Counted from the stretch's first letter, positions 16,436-25,689 are shown. The stretch is 64,000 nt of DNA from Luteimonas deserti (GCF_013425765.1 NZ_JACCJZ010000013.1:62001-126000), one strand, 5' to 3'. Program-made: numbers and translations. The notes: generated by a model not told the origin, from the sequence alone.

Positions 16436-17373
16436 GCATGTCCCCAGATGGTGTCGAGCGAATCGAGCAACGCATGAAACGCAGTCCGTTCTGCGGCCAG
16501 CCCGAAGCCGCTCGCGGTGCACCCGCCGGCATCTGCGATCCGTGCACGGAGCCCGGGCTCTTCGACAAGGCGACGCACCGCGGCAACAATGGCATCCGGC
16601 GCAAGCGCCGGAGCGAGCGCGTTGAGCCCGGGAACCAGATACGCCCGGTTTCCGATGCAGTCCGGTACAACCACCGCGCAGCCTGACGCCATCGCCTCGA
16701 GTGCAGGCAGATAGAAGCCTTCGGTGGCATGCGGAAGAAGAATCGCGATCTCGGCCCGCGCCAATGCACGCGCGTAATCGATACGGGGCAGGCGCGTGTC
16801 CGAAAGCGTGACGTCGCCAAGCCCGGCCAATCCCAGTGCAATGTGCCGGCCGAGCTCGGGCTGCTTGATCGCGTCGATGAAAATCCCGCAGCGGGTCACG
16901 CTCTCCGGAATCGAAGGCAGGTTCAGTGCAGCGTTGATCACCCGGACTGGTCCGTTCACCCGGCCGGTGGCCAGGATTGCGTCCGCCACGGGCTGGCTGA
17001 CGCAGATGCGGATCGCGCGCCGCTGGAGAAAATCCGAGAGGGGATGCGCCGGATCGCCGTGTCGCACGTGCTGGACGAGGTTGATAACGGGACGCCCCGC
17101 ATCCTGCGGATAAGCGAGCCAGTCCATGCCGCCGAGAAAAAGCGCGTCCGCGTGCTGCGGCGCGAACGCGGCGCTGAAGGCCTGCGGGCCCACGTCATGC
17201 CAGGGGTTGTCGCCCCAGGTGCTGGACGGGTCCATGTAGACCGTCGGATGCCAGGCGGGGTGGGCCGCCGCGTGCCGGAAATAGTCATACACCTTCCCAT
17301 GCCCCCCGGTGTAGCCCCCGAAGTCACGACGGAAGAGCAGGCGCCGGAGCGTATGCGGGATGGCGTCATTCAT
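16432..17373 (-). CDS. Glycosyltransferase, GT-B fold (family 4-like)
   Basis: A 313-residue protein. The C-terminal half has the retaining GT-B signature: HATEGFYLPALEAMASGCAV, with the E-x7-E pair that binds the nucleotide sugar, followed by a turn (VPDCIGNRAYLVPG). The N-terminal acceptor domain contains an FGGYTGGHGKVYDYF glycine-rich loop. It lacks a membrane segment, so it should act at the cytoplasmic face during glycan assembly. It starts 12 bp after the ABC permease stop codon and overlaps the sulfotransferase-like gene by four bases. Confidence 0.82.
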   Translation of the reverse strand: MNDAIPHTLRRLLFRRDFGGYTGGHGKVYDYFRHAAAHPAWHPTVYMDPSSTWGDNPWHDVGPQAFSAAFAPQHADALFLGGMDWLAYPQDAGRPVINLVQHVRHGDPAHPLSDFLQRRAIRICVSQPVADAILATGRVNGPVRVINAALNLPSIPESVTRCGIFIDAIKQPELGRHIALGLAGLGDVTLSDTRLPRIDYARALARAEIAILLPHATEGFYLPALEAMASGCAVVVPDCIGNRAYLVPGLNALAPALAPDAIVAAVRRLVEEPGLRARIADAGGCTASGFGLAAERTAFHALLDSLDTIWGHA

Positions 17374-17385
17374 CGGTTGGCGGCG

Positions 17386-18180
17386 TCACAGGACGTCCGC
17401 AAACCCCCGGCGCAGGCGACTGAAGCACGACCAGCCCAATGCGAGGACGCCTAGCGAGACGAGCCAGTACGCCGCGAAGCCACGTGTCAACGCAGGCCAT
17501 TCGCCCAGCAGCAATGCATCGCGCAGCGTCTGCACGGGCCAGCTGATGGGGTTGAAATCGACGATTCCGACCAGAGCCGGCGGCACCATGTCACGGGGGA
17601 AAAAGACCGTCGAAGTGAACAATGCAACAGTCACGAGTGCGCCCGTGATCTGCACGAGGTCCCGGATGTAGACGCCCAGCGAGGCGAACAGCAGGCACAG
17701 TCCATAGAGCATGACCAGATAGGGAACCAGTACAAGCGGGATAGCGACCACGCTCGCATGCAGACCACTTCCCCAGATCGCATTGACGCCAACGAGGATG
17801 CCAAGACCGATCGCGCCGTGAAAAGCGGCGCTTCCAAGCGGCACGGCGACCAGTACCGGGAGAGGAAACACGACCTTGCGCACGAAATTGCTCTGCCTGA
17901 CCAGCAGCCCTGGCGCCTGGCCGACGGACTCCGCGAGCATCGCGTGCACCAGGAGCCCGGCAAACAGATTCAGTGTGAAGCCAAGATGGTCGCCTTCAGC
18001 CAATCCCGGCCAGCGGGCACGAAAGACGATCCCGAATACGAATGCGTAGATCGACAGCATCAGCAGTGGCAACAGGACTGGCCAGCCGCGCCCCAGCAGC
18101 GATCCTCGATACCGTGTTGCCAGATCCTGACGCACGAGCGTGCGCCACAGGTGGAAAGAAGATCTGAAGGAAGCGCCCAT
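17386..18180 (-). CDS. wzm: Polysaccharide ABC-2 exporter permease (Wzm)
   Basis: A 264-residue inner-membrane protein starting at the ATG at 18180. It has six hydrophobic segments and the ABC-2 layout of Wzm/KpsM permeases: LVRQDLATRYRGSLLG at the N-terminus and FNPISWPVQTLRDALL near the C-terminus. With Wzt it exports completed undecaprenyl-linked polysaccharide across the inner membrane. The usual arrangement is wzm-wzt in one operon; here the ATPase gene is divergent, 124 bp away. A longer in-frame extension upstream has no family similarity, so I rejected it. Confidence 0.9.
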   Translation of the reverse strand: MGASFRSSFHLWRTLVRQDLATRYRGSLLGRGWPVLLPLLMLSIYAFVFGIVFRARWPGLAEGDHLGFTLNLFAGLLVHAMLAESVGQAPGLLVRQSNFVRKVVFPLPVLVAVPLGSAAFHGAIGLGILVGVNAIWGSGLHASVVAIPLVLVPYLVMLYGLCLLFASLGVYIRDLVQITGALVTVALFTSTVFFPRDMVPPALVGIVDFNPISWPVQTLRDALLLGEWPALTRGFAAYWLVSLGVLALGWSCFSRLRRGFADVL

Positions 18181-18304
18181 GCTGCTCGCTGCGGATGAGA
18201 CGGGCGCGCGCGACCCGGCGGTAGAGGGAGGGTCTGCGGCACGCGTGCTATGCAATCGCGTAGGATAAGCGCCTTTCGTCAGTGCAGCAAACGGAAGGAT
18301 GGGC

Positions 18305-19657
18305 ATGGGCAGCCCCGCGCGATCCCCGCGAGACCACACCGATTCGGAGAGCGCGGAAGCCGCGCTGGCAGTACGCGGGGTCAGCAAGACCTATCATCTG
18401 TGGAGCACGCCGGGCAGCAGATTGTGGGTGCCGATGCTCGTTCGCGCAGCCAATCTCGCGCCGGGGCGCCGGCTCTCGGGCTGGTTGCGTCGGCAGGCGG
18501 ATGTCCGGCTGCACCGGCACGAAGCACTTCATTCGGTCACGTTCACGCTGCGCCGGGGTGAAGCGCTGGGCATCATCGGCCACAACGGAAGTGGCAAGAG
18601 CACCTTGTTGCAGATCGTCGCTGGCGTTCTCCAGCCCACGGCTGGGACCGTCCGCGCCGGAGGGCGGATCGCTGCATTGCTCGAGCTGGGCTCCGGCTTC
18701 AACCCCGAGCTCACCGGACGCGAGAACGTACGGGTCAACGCTGCCATTCTGGGTCTGGACCCGGCCCAGATCCGCGATCGCATGGAGGCCATCTTGGCGT
18801 TTGCCGACATTGGCGATTTCGTCGATGAGCCGGTCAAGACATACAGCTCCGGTATGGCGCTGCGGCTGGCCTTCGCGGTCCAGGTGCATACCGATCCCGA
18901 CATCCTGATCGTGGACGAAGCGCTCGCGGTCGGGGATGCCGCATTCCAGGCCAAGGCGATGGCGCGCATCGACGAGATTCTCGCGCGGGGAACGACGCTT
19001 CTCTTCGTCGGCCACGACCTGAGCGCGGTGAAGGCCTTCTGCCACCGTGCGATGTTGCTGGAGCGCGGCCGCATCGTGATGGAGGGGCTGCCGGAAGAGG
19101 TGGTGACCGAGTACCTGCACCGGACGCATGTCCAGGTGCTCGCAAAGCAGCAGGACGACCGTGCGGGTAAGGTGCGTCTCGTGGAAGGCGGCTATGGACT
19201 GGAAACCGCCTGTGTGGTCGAAGCGTCGCTCAACGAGGGCGTGCAACACGTTGCAATGCAGTACGGCGGTGTCCTGACGGTCAGGCTGAAGCTCCGACTG
19301 GGAGCGGAGGTGGGCCACCCTGGCGTCATCCTGGATGTGATGGACAATCGGGGGCTCCAACTCACCGGCAAACGCATCCGGCTTGCACCCGCGGATGGAT
19401 TCGTCCAGGTCGATGTCCAGTTCAAGGCGATTTTCCAGTACGGGGTCTACCGCATCCGCACTCGAGTGATCGATGCGCCGAGCATCGAACGCACCACGGT
19501 ACTCTCGAGGCAGGAGGGGCGGCTGTCTTTCGAGATCGTCGACGACAGTCGCGAGCGCTTCACCGGCGTATTTCCTGTCGAGATGGAGGTCGCCGTGACC
19601 CCGCTTCCCCGGGAGGGAGCCGAGGGCGGGGCTATACTGTCGTCCCCGCAGGTCTGA
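18305..19657 (+). CDS. wzt: Polysaccharide ABC exporter ATPase (Wzt) with C-terminal glycan-binding domain
   Basis: A 450-residue protein. Start chosen at the ATG at 18305, six bases after GGAAGG; the ATG at 18299 directly abuts that site. The nucleotide-binding domain covers about residues 20-250, with Walker A GHNGSGKST, the signature YSSGM and Walker B ILIVDEALAVGD. A C-terminal domain of about 160 residues matches the Wzt carbohydrate-binding beta-sandwich, which in characterised O-antigen exporters recognises the modified glycan end before export. This implies an O-antigen made by the ABC-dependent route with a terminal cap or tag. The gene stands divergent from wzm. Confidence 0.93.
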   Translation: MGSPARSPRDHTDSESAEAALAVRGVSKTYHLWSTPGSRLWVPMLVRAANLAPGRRLSGWLRRQADVRLHRHEALHSVTFTLRRGEALGIIGHNGSGKSTLLQIVAGVLQPTAGTVRAGGRIAALLELGSGFNPELTGRENVRVNAAILGLDPAQIRDRMEAILAFADIGDFVDEPVKTYSSGMALRLAFAVQVHTDPDILIVDEALAVGDAAFQAKAMARIDEILARGTTLLFVGHDLSAVKAFCHRAMLLERGRIVMEGLPEEVVTEYLHRTHVQVLAKQQDDRAGKVRLVEGGYGLETACVVEASLNEGVQHVAMQYGGVLTVRLKLRLGAEVGHPGVILDVMDNRGLQLTGKRIRLAPADGFVQVDVQFKAIFQYGVYRIRTRVIDAPSIERTTVLSRQEGRLSFEIVDDSRERFTGVFPVEMEVAVTPLPREGAEGGAILSSPQV

Positions 19658-19670
19658 TCATATTTTCAAC

Positions 19671-21464
19671 TTGAGCGAGCCATCTCCCCTTGCCGCCGGC
19701 GGCCGCTCAGGCCTGCCGACATCTGCAGCCGATCGCAAGCTCCTGCTGGTACTCGGTATGCATCGCAGCGGCACGTCCGCGCTGACCGGCCTGCTGCAGA
19801 AGCTGGGTGCCGAGCTGGGGGAAGAACTCCTTCCGGCGACCCGCGACAATCCCAAGGGTTACTTCGAGAATGCCGAGGTTGTCCTCGCGCACGAGGCGGT
19901 GCTGACTGCACTCGGGCGCAGTTGGCAGGACCCGCGGGCGCTGCCCGAAGCCTGGCGGGACACCGCTGCAGCCGATGACGCACATGCAGCGCTAACGCGG
20001 CTTCTGGACACCATGGTGGTGTCCGCGGGCCTGGTCGCAGTGAAGGACCCGCGCGCAAGCCGCCTGGTGCTGCTGTGGAGTGACGTCAGCCGGGCTGCGC
20101 GCGTCGACCTCGGAGCCGCGCTGATGGTGCGGCATCCCGATGAGGTGGCCGGTTCCCTGCGTACACGAGATGGCCTTTCGCGCGCGCGGGCGCATCTTCT
20201 GTGGATGGTTTACCTCCTCGAAGCAGAACGGGGGACACGGGAAGTAGCGCGCGCGTTCGTGTCTTACGAATCGCTGCTGGCTGACTGGCGCGGCACGCTG
20301 GATCGGATGCGAGACGCGGGGCTGGCGGACATCGTGCCGGAGCCGACGCCCGAGGCGGCCAGCGAGATCGACGTGTTCCTCGACGCATCTCTGCGCCGTC
20401 ACAAGGCGTCCGAGGAGCCGTGCGGATCATCCCCTTTCGAATCACTGGCTCTGGAGCTCTACGGAGTCGCGCTGCGTGCATCGGCAGACGCGAGTGGCGT
20501 CGAGCAGCAGTTCGACGACGTGGCGCGTCGTCTTTTACCGCTGGCCGCGCGTTACCTAGAAGCGCCTTTACAGCTGGAGCAGGAGCTCGATCGGCAACGG
20601 CTCGAGCAGGCCCAGGCTAGCGCCACCTTGAAGCTCGCCGCCCTGCGCGAGCTATGGCGCCCGCCGTTTCTCGGCCCGTCCCCGGGCCCGGCGCGGCTCT
20701 ACTATCGTGGCGAGAACGTCGGTTTCACCGAGATGCACGCAGTTTCGGGGCAGCCTCAGGTCTCGGGGCTGCGAAGTGCCGTAACGTTCGAGATCCCGGC
20801 AGACGAGAGGATTGACGCATTCCGATTCGATCCAGACAGCGCCCCAGGCGTGTATGCGATCGAATCCGTCGCCATCAGTGGGGAGCGGGTGCAGTCGCTG
20901 GTCGACCGTATCCAAGGGGTCAATGAGCACCGGGTGCCCAATACCCGTGAGAGCGACGTCGTGCGGTTTGCGGCGCTTGGTGAAGACCCGCATTTCGTAT
21001 TCGACGCCCGCGGCCTGGCAGCTGTCGAAGCTGGTGGAGTACTGCGCGTCGAGGTGCTCTTCCGCTGTGAGACCGTGATGTCCGAGGTGGGTGGCTACCT
21101 CGAGGAGTACCGGACGTCGCTGACGGCACATGGTCGGGATCTCGAAACTTGGCAGGCCGAGATCGGTGATGGTGTCCGCGCATTGCGTGAGCAGCGGATG
21201 CGGATCGACAGTGTGGCCGATGCCGTGCCAGGGCTGGCTGATCGGCAACTGCAGCTCGGCGCGACCCTGGAGGCCCTTGCAGGAACTGTAGCGAGCGTGG
21301 GCACGTCGCACGGGGGCGAGCTGGAGGCCGCACGCGCGCAATTGAGCGGCATTGCCTCTGAACTGGTCGAGATTCGCGGGCAGCAGGCATTGATAATGGA
21401 GTGGATGCGGCGTCGTTCGCCGCGCTATTGGTGGACCCGGCTGAAAGCGGCTCTGCTGCGATAG
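19671..21464 (+). CDS. Sulfotransferase-like protein with long C-terminal coiled-coil region
   Basis: About 597 residues if translation starts at the TTG at 19671, 14 bp after wzt; no ATG gives the intact nucleotide loop and no ribosome site is clear, so the start is uncertain. The N-terminal 250 residues hold a sulfotransferase P-loop (LVLGMHRSGTSALTGLL) and a 3'-phosphate-like motif (LMVRHPDEVAGSLRTRDGL). The NPKGYFEN segment is typical of one bacterial sulfotransferase-like group found in polysaccharide clusters. A middle beta-rich domain (about 340-460) and a heptad-rich tail (about 465-590) follow. The tail suggests oligomerisation or chain-length measuring, as in other O-antigen terminators, but that is inference. 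Confidence 0.75.
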   Translation: MSEPSPLAAGGRSGLPTSAADRKLLLVLGMHRSGTSALTGLLQKLGAELGEELLPATRDNPKGYFENAEVVLAHEAVLTALGRSWQDPRALPEAWRDTAAADDAHAALTRLLDTMVVSAGLVAVKDPRASRLVLLWSDVSRAARVDLGAALMVRHPDEVAGSLRTRDGLSRARAHLLWMVYLLEAERGTREVARAFVSYESLLADWRGTLDRMRDAGLADIVPEPTPEAASEIDVFLDASLRRHKASEEPCGSSPFESLALELYGVALRASADASGVEQQFDDVARRLLPLAARYLEAPLQLEQELDRQRLEQAQASATLKLAALRELWRPPFLGPSPGPARLYYRGENVGFTEMHAVSGQPQVSGLRSAVTFEIPADERIDAFRFDPDSAPGVYAIESVAISGERVQSLVDRIQGVNEHRVPNTRESDVVRFAALGEDPHFVFDARGLAAVEAGGVLRVEVLFRCETVMSEVGGYLEEYRTSLTAHGRDLETWQAEIGDGVRALREQRMRIDSVADAVPGLADRQLQLGATLEALAGTVASVGTSHGGELEAARAQLSGIASELVEIRGQQALIMEWMRRRSPRYWWTRLKAALLR

Positions 21465-21490
21465 GCGGCGAGATGTCGACCGCCTTTTTT
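21464..21490 (+). terminator. Intrinsic terminator after the sulfotransferase-like gene
   Basis: GGCGG-CGA, loop GATG, TCG-A-CCGCC (one bulged A) followed by six T to 21490. The hairpin begins on the last base of the TAG stop codon. Confidence 0.8.
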
Positions 21491-21575
21491 GGTTCGCGCC
21501 CGTCTTGCTGAGAGTTTGATCAGCGGAGCCCCGTGTGCATTGTTGGGTCCCAGTTCGGGGCCGAAGGAGCAGAGA

Positions 21576-22100
21576 ATGGCTGCATTGTTGAAGACACGTA
21601 CTGCAACGGTCGCGACACTCGTCGTGTTGGTCATCGGTTGTGGGCAGAAGGACGTTGACGGGCAGCACGCAGCGGAGTCCCCGGAGTCCCTGCCCAGAGT
21701 GACGCTCGAGCGGGTGGGGGAAGCGTCGGCTCCGGTGGCCGAGGGTGGCGACTGCAGTCTGGATACGATCAATGGCCAGCCTGTAGCGGCGGTCACGTTG
21801 GGCGCTGGCGACGAAGCGCTGTTCGTCGGCTGGGTCGGTGACCCGCAGGGGCAGGTGCCCTCGGACGCCCGGTTGATTCTGACCGGAGACGGTGGAATGT
21901 ATGCAGCGCCGGTCCGGACCGGGCGGGATCGACCCGACGTGGTCGATGCGTTGAACAAGCCGGGACTCGCGCAATCCGGTTTCGGTGTAGCCACGACGCT
22001 GGCTGTCGAGCCCGGTACCTACCGTGTCGCGATCGCGATGGACAGCTCCGATGCAGTGCAGTGTCAGTTCGACGTGAGTCTGACGCTGGCGGCGCAATGA
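21576..22100 (+). CDS. Hypothetical lipoprotein in the glycan cluster
   Basis: A 174-residue protein. The ATG at 21576 follows AAGGAG at a good distance. The N-terminus has a hydrophobic core ending in VIGC, a lipobox-like site giving a lipidated Cys22 or close. The mature part is a beta-rich, acidic domain of about 130 residues with two cysteines (GDCSLD and VQCQFD) that could form a disulfide. I do not recognise it. It follows a terminator, so it has its own promoter, and may be transcribed with the large glycosyltransferase gene downstream. Confidence 0.7.
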   Translation: MAALLKTRTATVATLVVLVIGCGQKDVDGQHAAESPESLPRVTLERVGEASAPVAEGGDCSLDTINGQPVAAVTLGAGDEALFVGWVGDPQGQVPSDARLILTGDGGMYAAPVRTGRDRPDVVDALNKPGLAQSGFGVATTLAVEPGTYRVAIAMDSSDAVQCQFDVSLTLAAQ

Positions 22101-22283
22101 GGCTCGGGCTAAGGGGTCCGCAGCCCGCTGCCAAGACCCTTCCTCACGGCTTGATCTCTGACCAGGTGTGACCGCGACAACCGTCCACCGTTCCACCGTG
22201 TGCCCACCCGCAACACCTGGGGCCGAGTTGATCCAGATGCACTACACCGCCGCTTTGCACGCCCGAACAGGCCTCGATTTCCG

Positions 22284-24545
22284 ATGAACAACCGACTGAT
22301 TCCCCTTCACCAGCTTGCGAAACTCGACCTTGAGGACGGGACGTCGTGCTGGCGCGCGATCGGCAGCGATCCCTACTTCGAAGTGGAGCTTCCCACGGGG
22401 GTGCTGCAAGGGGGCTGGTACGTTGTCGACGTCGAGTTCGAGGTGCTCCGCGGGCGCATACACGCGCCTGTGCTGTATCCGGACTACGGCAGAGGGACCG
22501 TCGTCGAAAGCGACAGCGTGGCGATCCCGCTTCACAATGCGAGAGGCGGACGCCACCGCATACAGCGGCTGGTTCGATTCATTGCCGATGTCACCGCCCT
22601 GCGATTCGACCCCACACTCCTTCCTGCAGAGTTCCGGGTGCTCAGCTTCTCCCTCGTTCGCGCTGGGAAAGCCCAGGCGGCGTGGTTGATGCTCGATACG
22701 CTGTGGCAGACCGGCACGCCCGCCGAGCGCTTTCGCCTTCTCGGAACCACAGCTCGGGATCTGCTCGGCGGTCCTAGGCAGATGGCCGAGCGTCTGTACA
22801 CCGCTTACGCGGCAGATGCCACGACGCATGACCTGTCCGATTACGACGTCTGGCTGGATTTCTACGACGACTGTTCGTCCGAAGGCATCGCGCTCGCGCT
22901 CGCGTCTATGCCGCCGCTTTCGAGTTCACCCCGGTTCTCGATTCTGCTTCCGGCCTACAACACCGACCCGCGCTGGCTGCAAGCCTGTGTAGAGAGCGTG
23001 CTAGCGCAGACCTATCAGAACTGGGAGCTGTGCATCGCCGATGATGCTTCCCCTTCGCCGGCCGTCTGGGAGCTCATCCAATCGCTCGTCGCACGGGATT
23101 CCCGCATCAAGGCGATCCGGCGTGATCAGAACGGTCACATTGCGGCAGCATCGAACAGCGCGCTTGGCCTCGCGACCGGCGACTATGTCGCCTTGCTCGA
23201 CCATGATGATGCGCTGCATCCGCTGGCTCTCCAATGGTGCGCGGTGGAGCTGGAGCGTCACCCTCGCTGGCGCATGCTGTTCACCGATGAGGACAAGATC
23301 GACGAGAGCGGACGGCGAAGCGACCCGTATTTCAAGTCGGACTGGAATCCGGATCTGTTCCTTTCACAGAACTGCGTCTGTCATCTCGGCGTGTACGAGC
23401 ATGCGTTGATCAGGGAGATCGGCGGTTTCCGCACTGGATTCGATGGCGCCCAGGACTGGGATCTCGCTCTGCGCGCAACGGAGCTGCTCGAGGCCGATCA
23501 GGTCGGACACATTCCCAAAGTCCTGTATCACTGGCGGATGATCCAGGGATCGACTGCGCTCGCGCCGGGTGAGAAGAGCTACGCGCACCTTGCTGCCATG
23601 CGGGCGATCCAGGACCACTTCGATCGCACCGCAACACCCGCACGTGTAGTCGAGATGTCAGGCTACAGCGGTTACTACCGCATCGCCCACGCCATCCCGG
23701 TCCCCGAACCGCACGTGAGCCTGCTCATTCCAACCCGCGATCGTGTCGACCTTCTGAGCCAGTGTGTCGACTCGATTCTTGAGCGCACGTCGTACGGCAA
23801 TTACGAGGTTGTCATTCTGGACAACGGCTCGGTCGAAGAGGCTACCCTGCGTTACTTCGAATCTGTCAGCAGGCTGCCCAATGTGCGCGTGCTCGCGTTC
23901 GATGCGCCCTTCAATTATTCGAAGATCAATAACTTCGGGGCAGCCAACACCCGAGGTGAGATCATCGGGCTCCTGAACAATGACATCGAAGTGATCAGCA
24001 GCGACTGGCTCACGGAGATGGTCGGACATGCGGGCCGACCCGAGATCGGTGTGGTCGGTGCGATGCTTTATTACCCCCACGACACGATCCAGCACGCTGG
24101 GGTCATTCTCGGGATCGGCGGGGTGGCCGGACACTGCTATGTCGGGATGCCGCGTGGATATCCGGGCGACAAGCATCGGGCGGGGCTTGCCCAGAACCTG
24201 AGTGCGGTCACCGCGGCATGCGCCCTGGTGCGGCGCGACGTGTTCGAGCAGGTCGGCGGACTGGACGAGTCGCTTGTGGTCGCCTTCAACGATGTGGATT
24301 TCTGCATCCGTGTTCGGGAAGCCGGCTATCGCAACCTGTGGACGCCGTTTGCCGAGATGTATCACCACGAGTCGGCGTCCCGCGGTTACGAGAATACTCC
24401 CGAGAAAATCGCGCGCTTCAAACGCGAAGAAAGCTTCATGAAAAACCGCTGGGGAGCACTCCTGGAACAGGATCCCTACTACAACATCAATTTCAGCCTG
24501 GTAGACGCCCCGTTCACTCTGGCCTATCCGCCGCGCTCGCTGTGA
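22284..24545 (+). CDS. Two-domain family 2 glycosyltransferase
   Basis: A 753-residue protein from the ATG at 22284; a GTG at 22200 would add 28 residues with no conserved look, so I chose the ATG although its ribosome site is weak. Residues 1-210 form a non-catalytic N-terminal domain. Two GT-A domains follow: one from about 218 (FSILLPAYNTDP, then CIADDASPSP and LDHDDALHP) and one from about 479 (VSLLIPTRDRVDLL, VILDNGS, LLNNDIEV). This is the RfbC-like tandem GT2 layout found in O-antigen loci. Two active sites suggest it adds two sugars or alternating linkages in the repeat unit. It acts on the cytoplasmic face. Confidence 0.88.
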   Translation: MNNRLIPLHQLAKLDLEDGTSCWRAIGSDPYFEVELPTGVLQGGWYVVDVEFEVLRGRIHAPVLYPDYGRGTVVESDSVAIPLHNARGGRHRIQRLVRFIADVTALRFDPTLLPAEFRVLSFSLVRAGKAQAAWLMLDTLWQTGTPAERFRLLGTTARDLLGGPRQMAERLYTAYAADATTHDLSDYDVWLDFYDDCSSEGIALALASMPPLSSSPRFSILLPAYNTDPRWLQACVESVLAQTYQNWELCIADDASPSPAVWELIQSLVARDSRIKAIRRDQNGHIAAASNSALGLATGDYVALLDHDDALHPLALQWCAVELERHPRWRMLFTDEDKIDESGRRSDPYFKSDWNPDLFLSQNCVCHLGVYEHALIREIGGFRTGFDGAQDWDLALRATELLEADQVGHIPKVLYHWRMIQGSTALAPGEKSYAHLAAMRAIQDHFDRTATPARVVEMSGYSGYYRIAHAIPVPEPHVSLLIPTRDRVDLLSQCVDSILERTSYGNYEVVILDNGSVEEATLRYFESVSRLPNVRVLAFDAPFNYSKINNFGAANTRGEIIGLLNNDIEVISSDWLTEMVGHAGRPEIGVVGAMLYYPHDTIQHAGVILGIGGVAGHCYVGMPRGYPGDKHRAGLAQNLSAVTAACALVRRDVFEQVGGLDESLVVAFNDVDFCIRVREAGYRNLWTPFAEMYHHESASRGYENTPEKIARFKREESFMKNRWGALLEQDPYYNINFSLVDAPFTLAYPPRSL

Positions 24546-24557
24546 TGATCACAGGTG

Positions 24558-24577
24558 GCGAGCCGGCAGTGGCTCGC
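24558..24577. terminator. Weak hairpin between convergent glycosyltransferase genes
   Basis: GCGAGCC (24558-24564), loop GGCAGT, GGCTCGC (24571-24577). There is no T-run. It lies between two convergent genes and may end either transcript. Confidence 0.35.
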
Positions 24578-24668
24578 TGCGATCCCGCCTGAGTAGTGCC
24601 TCGTCGCGCGTAGGCAGGCCGGGGTGAGTGCACCCCCTCGGGAGCCTCCCCCGCTGGGTGTTCCGATG

Positions 24669-25688
24669 TCAGCGGCGCAGTGGGCTCGGCGCGGTCACCG
24701 CGCGTCTCCTCACGACCCGGTTCAGCGTTGCCCGGGGCGTATTGGCGATGTCGTAGCTGACGAATGCCAGCAGGAACTGGATCCCGGTGATCAGTGCGAC
24801 GATCGAGAGCATGATTGTGCCGACCGGTGTGGCGCTCCCGGCCAGACTCGATTGGTACCAGTGGTAGCCCCCGAACAGCGCGCCGAATGTCAGCAGCCCG
24901 AGGCCTCCGACAAGTTCGATCGATGCGATCGACATGTCGCGCAAAAAATAGCTGTACACGATGCGCTTCGTGCCGTTCCGGAAATGCTTGAGCGCGAACT
25001 CGCCAATGACCTTGGAGACTTTGAGGTGGCTCGTTTCATCCCCGTAGTGGGCGTTCATCGGGATGTCTTTGACAGTCGCCCGCAGGGTGTTGAGACGGAA
25101 CAGCACATCCGTTTCGAAGAAGTAGCGTTTGCTGATCGAATCGAACGGCAAGTAGCTGGCAATACTGGCATGGATCGCCGTGTATCCGTTGGTCGGGTCG
25201 AAAACGTCCCAATAGCCCGAGGATGCTTTCGCCATGAACGAAAGTCCGAGATTCCCGATCCTCCGGATCAGCGGCATCTGCCGGATCTGGCCAAGCTCCC
25301 AGAACCGGTTGCCTTTCGTGTAGTCGGCCTGGCCGCTCAGGATCGGGGCGACGAAGTGTGGCAGCAGCTCCGGGTCCATCTGGCCGTCGCCATCGATCTT
25401 CACCAGGATGTCGTAACCCGCAGCGATCGCGGCTGCATAGCCGGTCATCACGGCCCCGCCAACACCCTGGTTCTGCGCATGACGCAGAATCGTCACCCTC
25501 GGATCGCGGCATTGAGCGGCAATGAAATCGCCGCTGTTGTCAGGACAGGCATCATCCACGCAGAAGACGGCCGACACCTCGACGCCCACCCGGGCGATCA
25601 CGTGCAGGATGTGTTGCGTGACCCGGTAACAGGGTATGACCACTGCAATCCGCTGGCCTACCGCGTCGTCTTGGGATGAAGGGTTCAT
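24669..25688 (-). CDS. GtrB-like family 2 glycosyltransferase (polyprenyl-phosphate sugar synthase type)
   Basis: A 339-residue protein starting at the ATG at 25688, one base after the upstream gene's stop. The N-terminal 230 residues are a GT-A domain of the dolichol-phosphate mannose synthase type: IAVVIPCYRV, CVDDACPDNSG, and the DGDGQMDP metal site. Two membrane segments lie near residues 255-280 and 290-315. Such enzymes (DPM1, GtrB, ArnC) move a sugar from a nucleotide to undecaprenyl phosphate at the inner-membrane face. Its neighbour is a polytopic protein that could use the product on the periplasmic side. Confidence 0.88.
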   Translation of the reverse strand: MNPSSQDDAVGQRIAVVIPCYRVTQHILHVIARVGVEVSAVFCVDDACPDNSGDFIAAQCRDPRVTILRHAQNQGVGGAVMTGYAAAIAAGYDILVKIDGDGQMDPELLPHFVAPILSGQADYTKGNRFWELGQIRQMPLIRRIGNLGLSFMAKASSGYWDVFDPTNGYTAIHASIASYLPFDSISKRYFFETDVLFRLNTLRATVKDIPMNAHYGDETSHLKVSKVIGEFALKHFRNGTKRIVYSYFLRDMSIASIELVGGLGLLTFGALFGGYHWYQSSLAGSATPVGTIMLSIVALITGIQFLLAFVSYDIANTPRATLNRVVRRRAVTAPSPLRR

Positions 25689-25689
25689 G

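Noticed and set aside
24669-25688. Classing the GT2 gene as ArnC of a lipid A aminoarabinose pathway
   Set aside because: The half-size EamA neighbour resembles ArnE/F, but no arnA, arnB, arnD or arnT is in the window.
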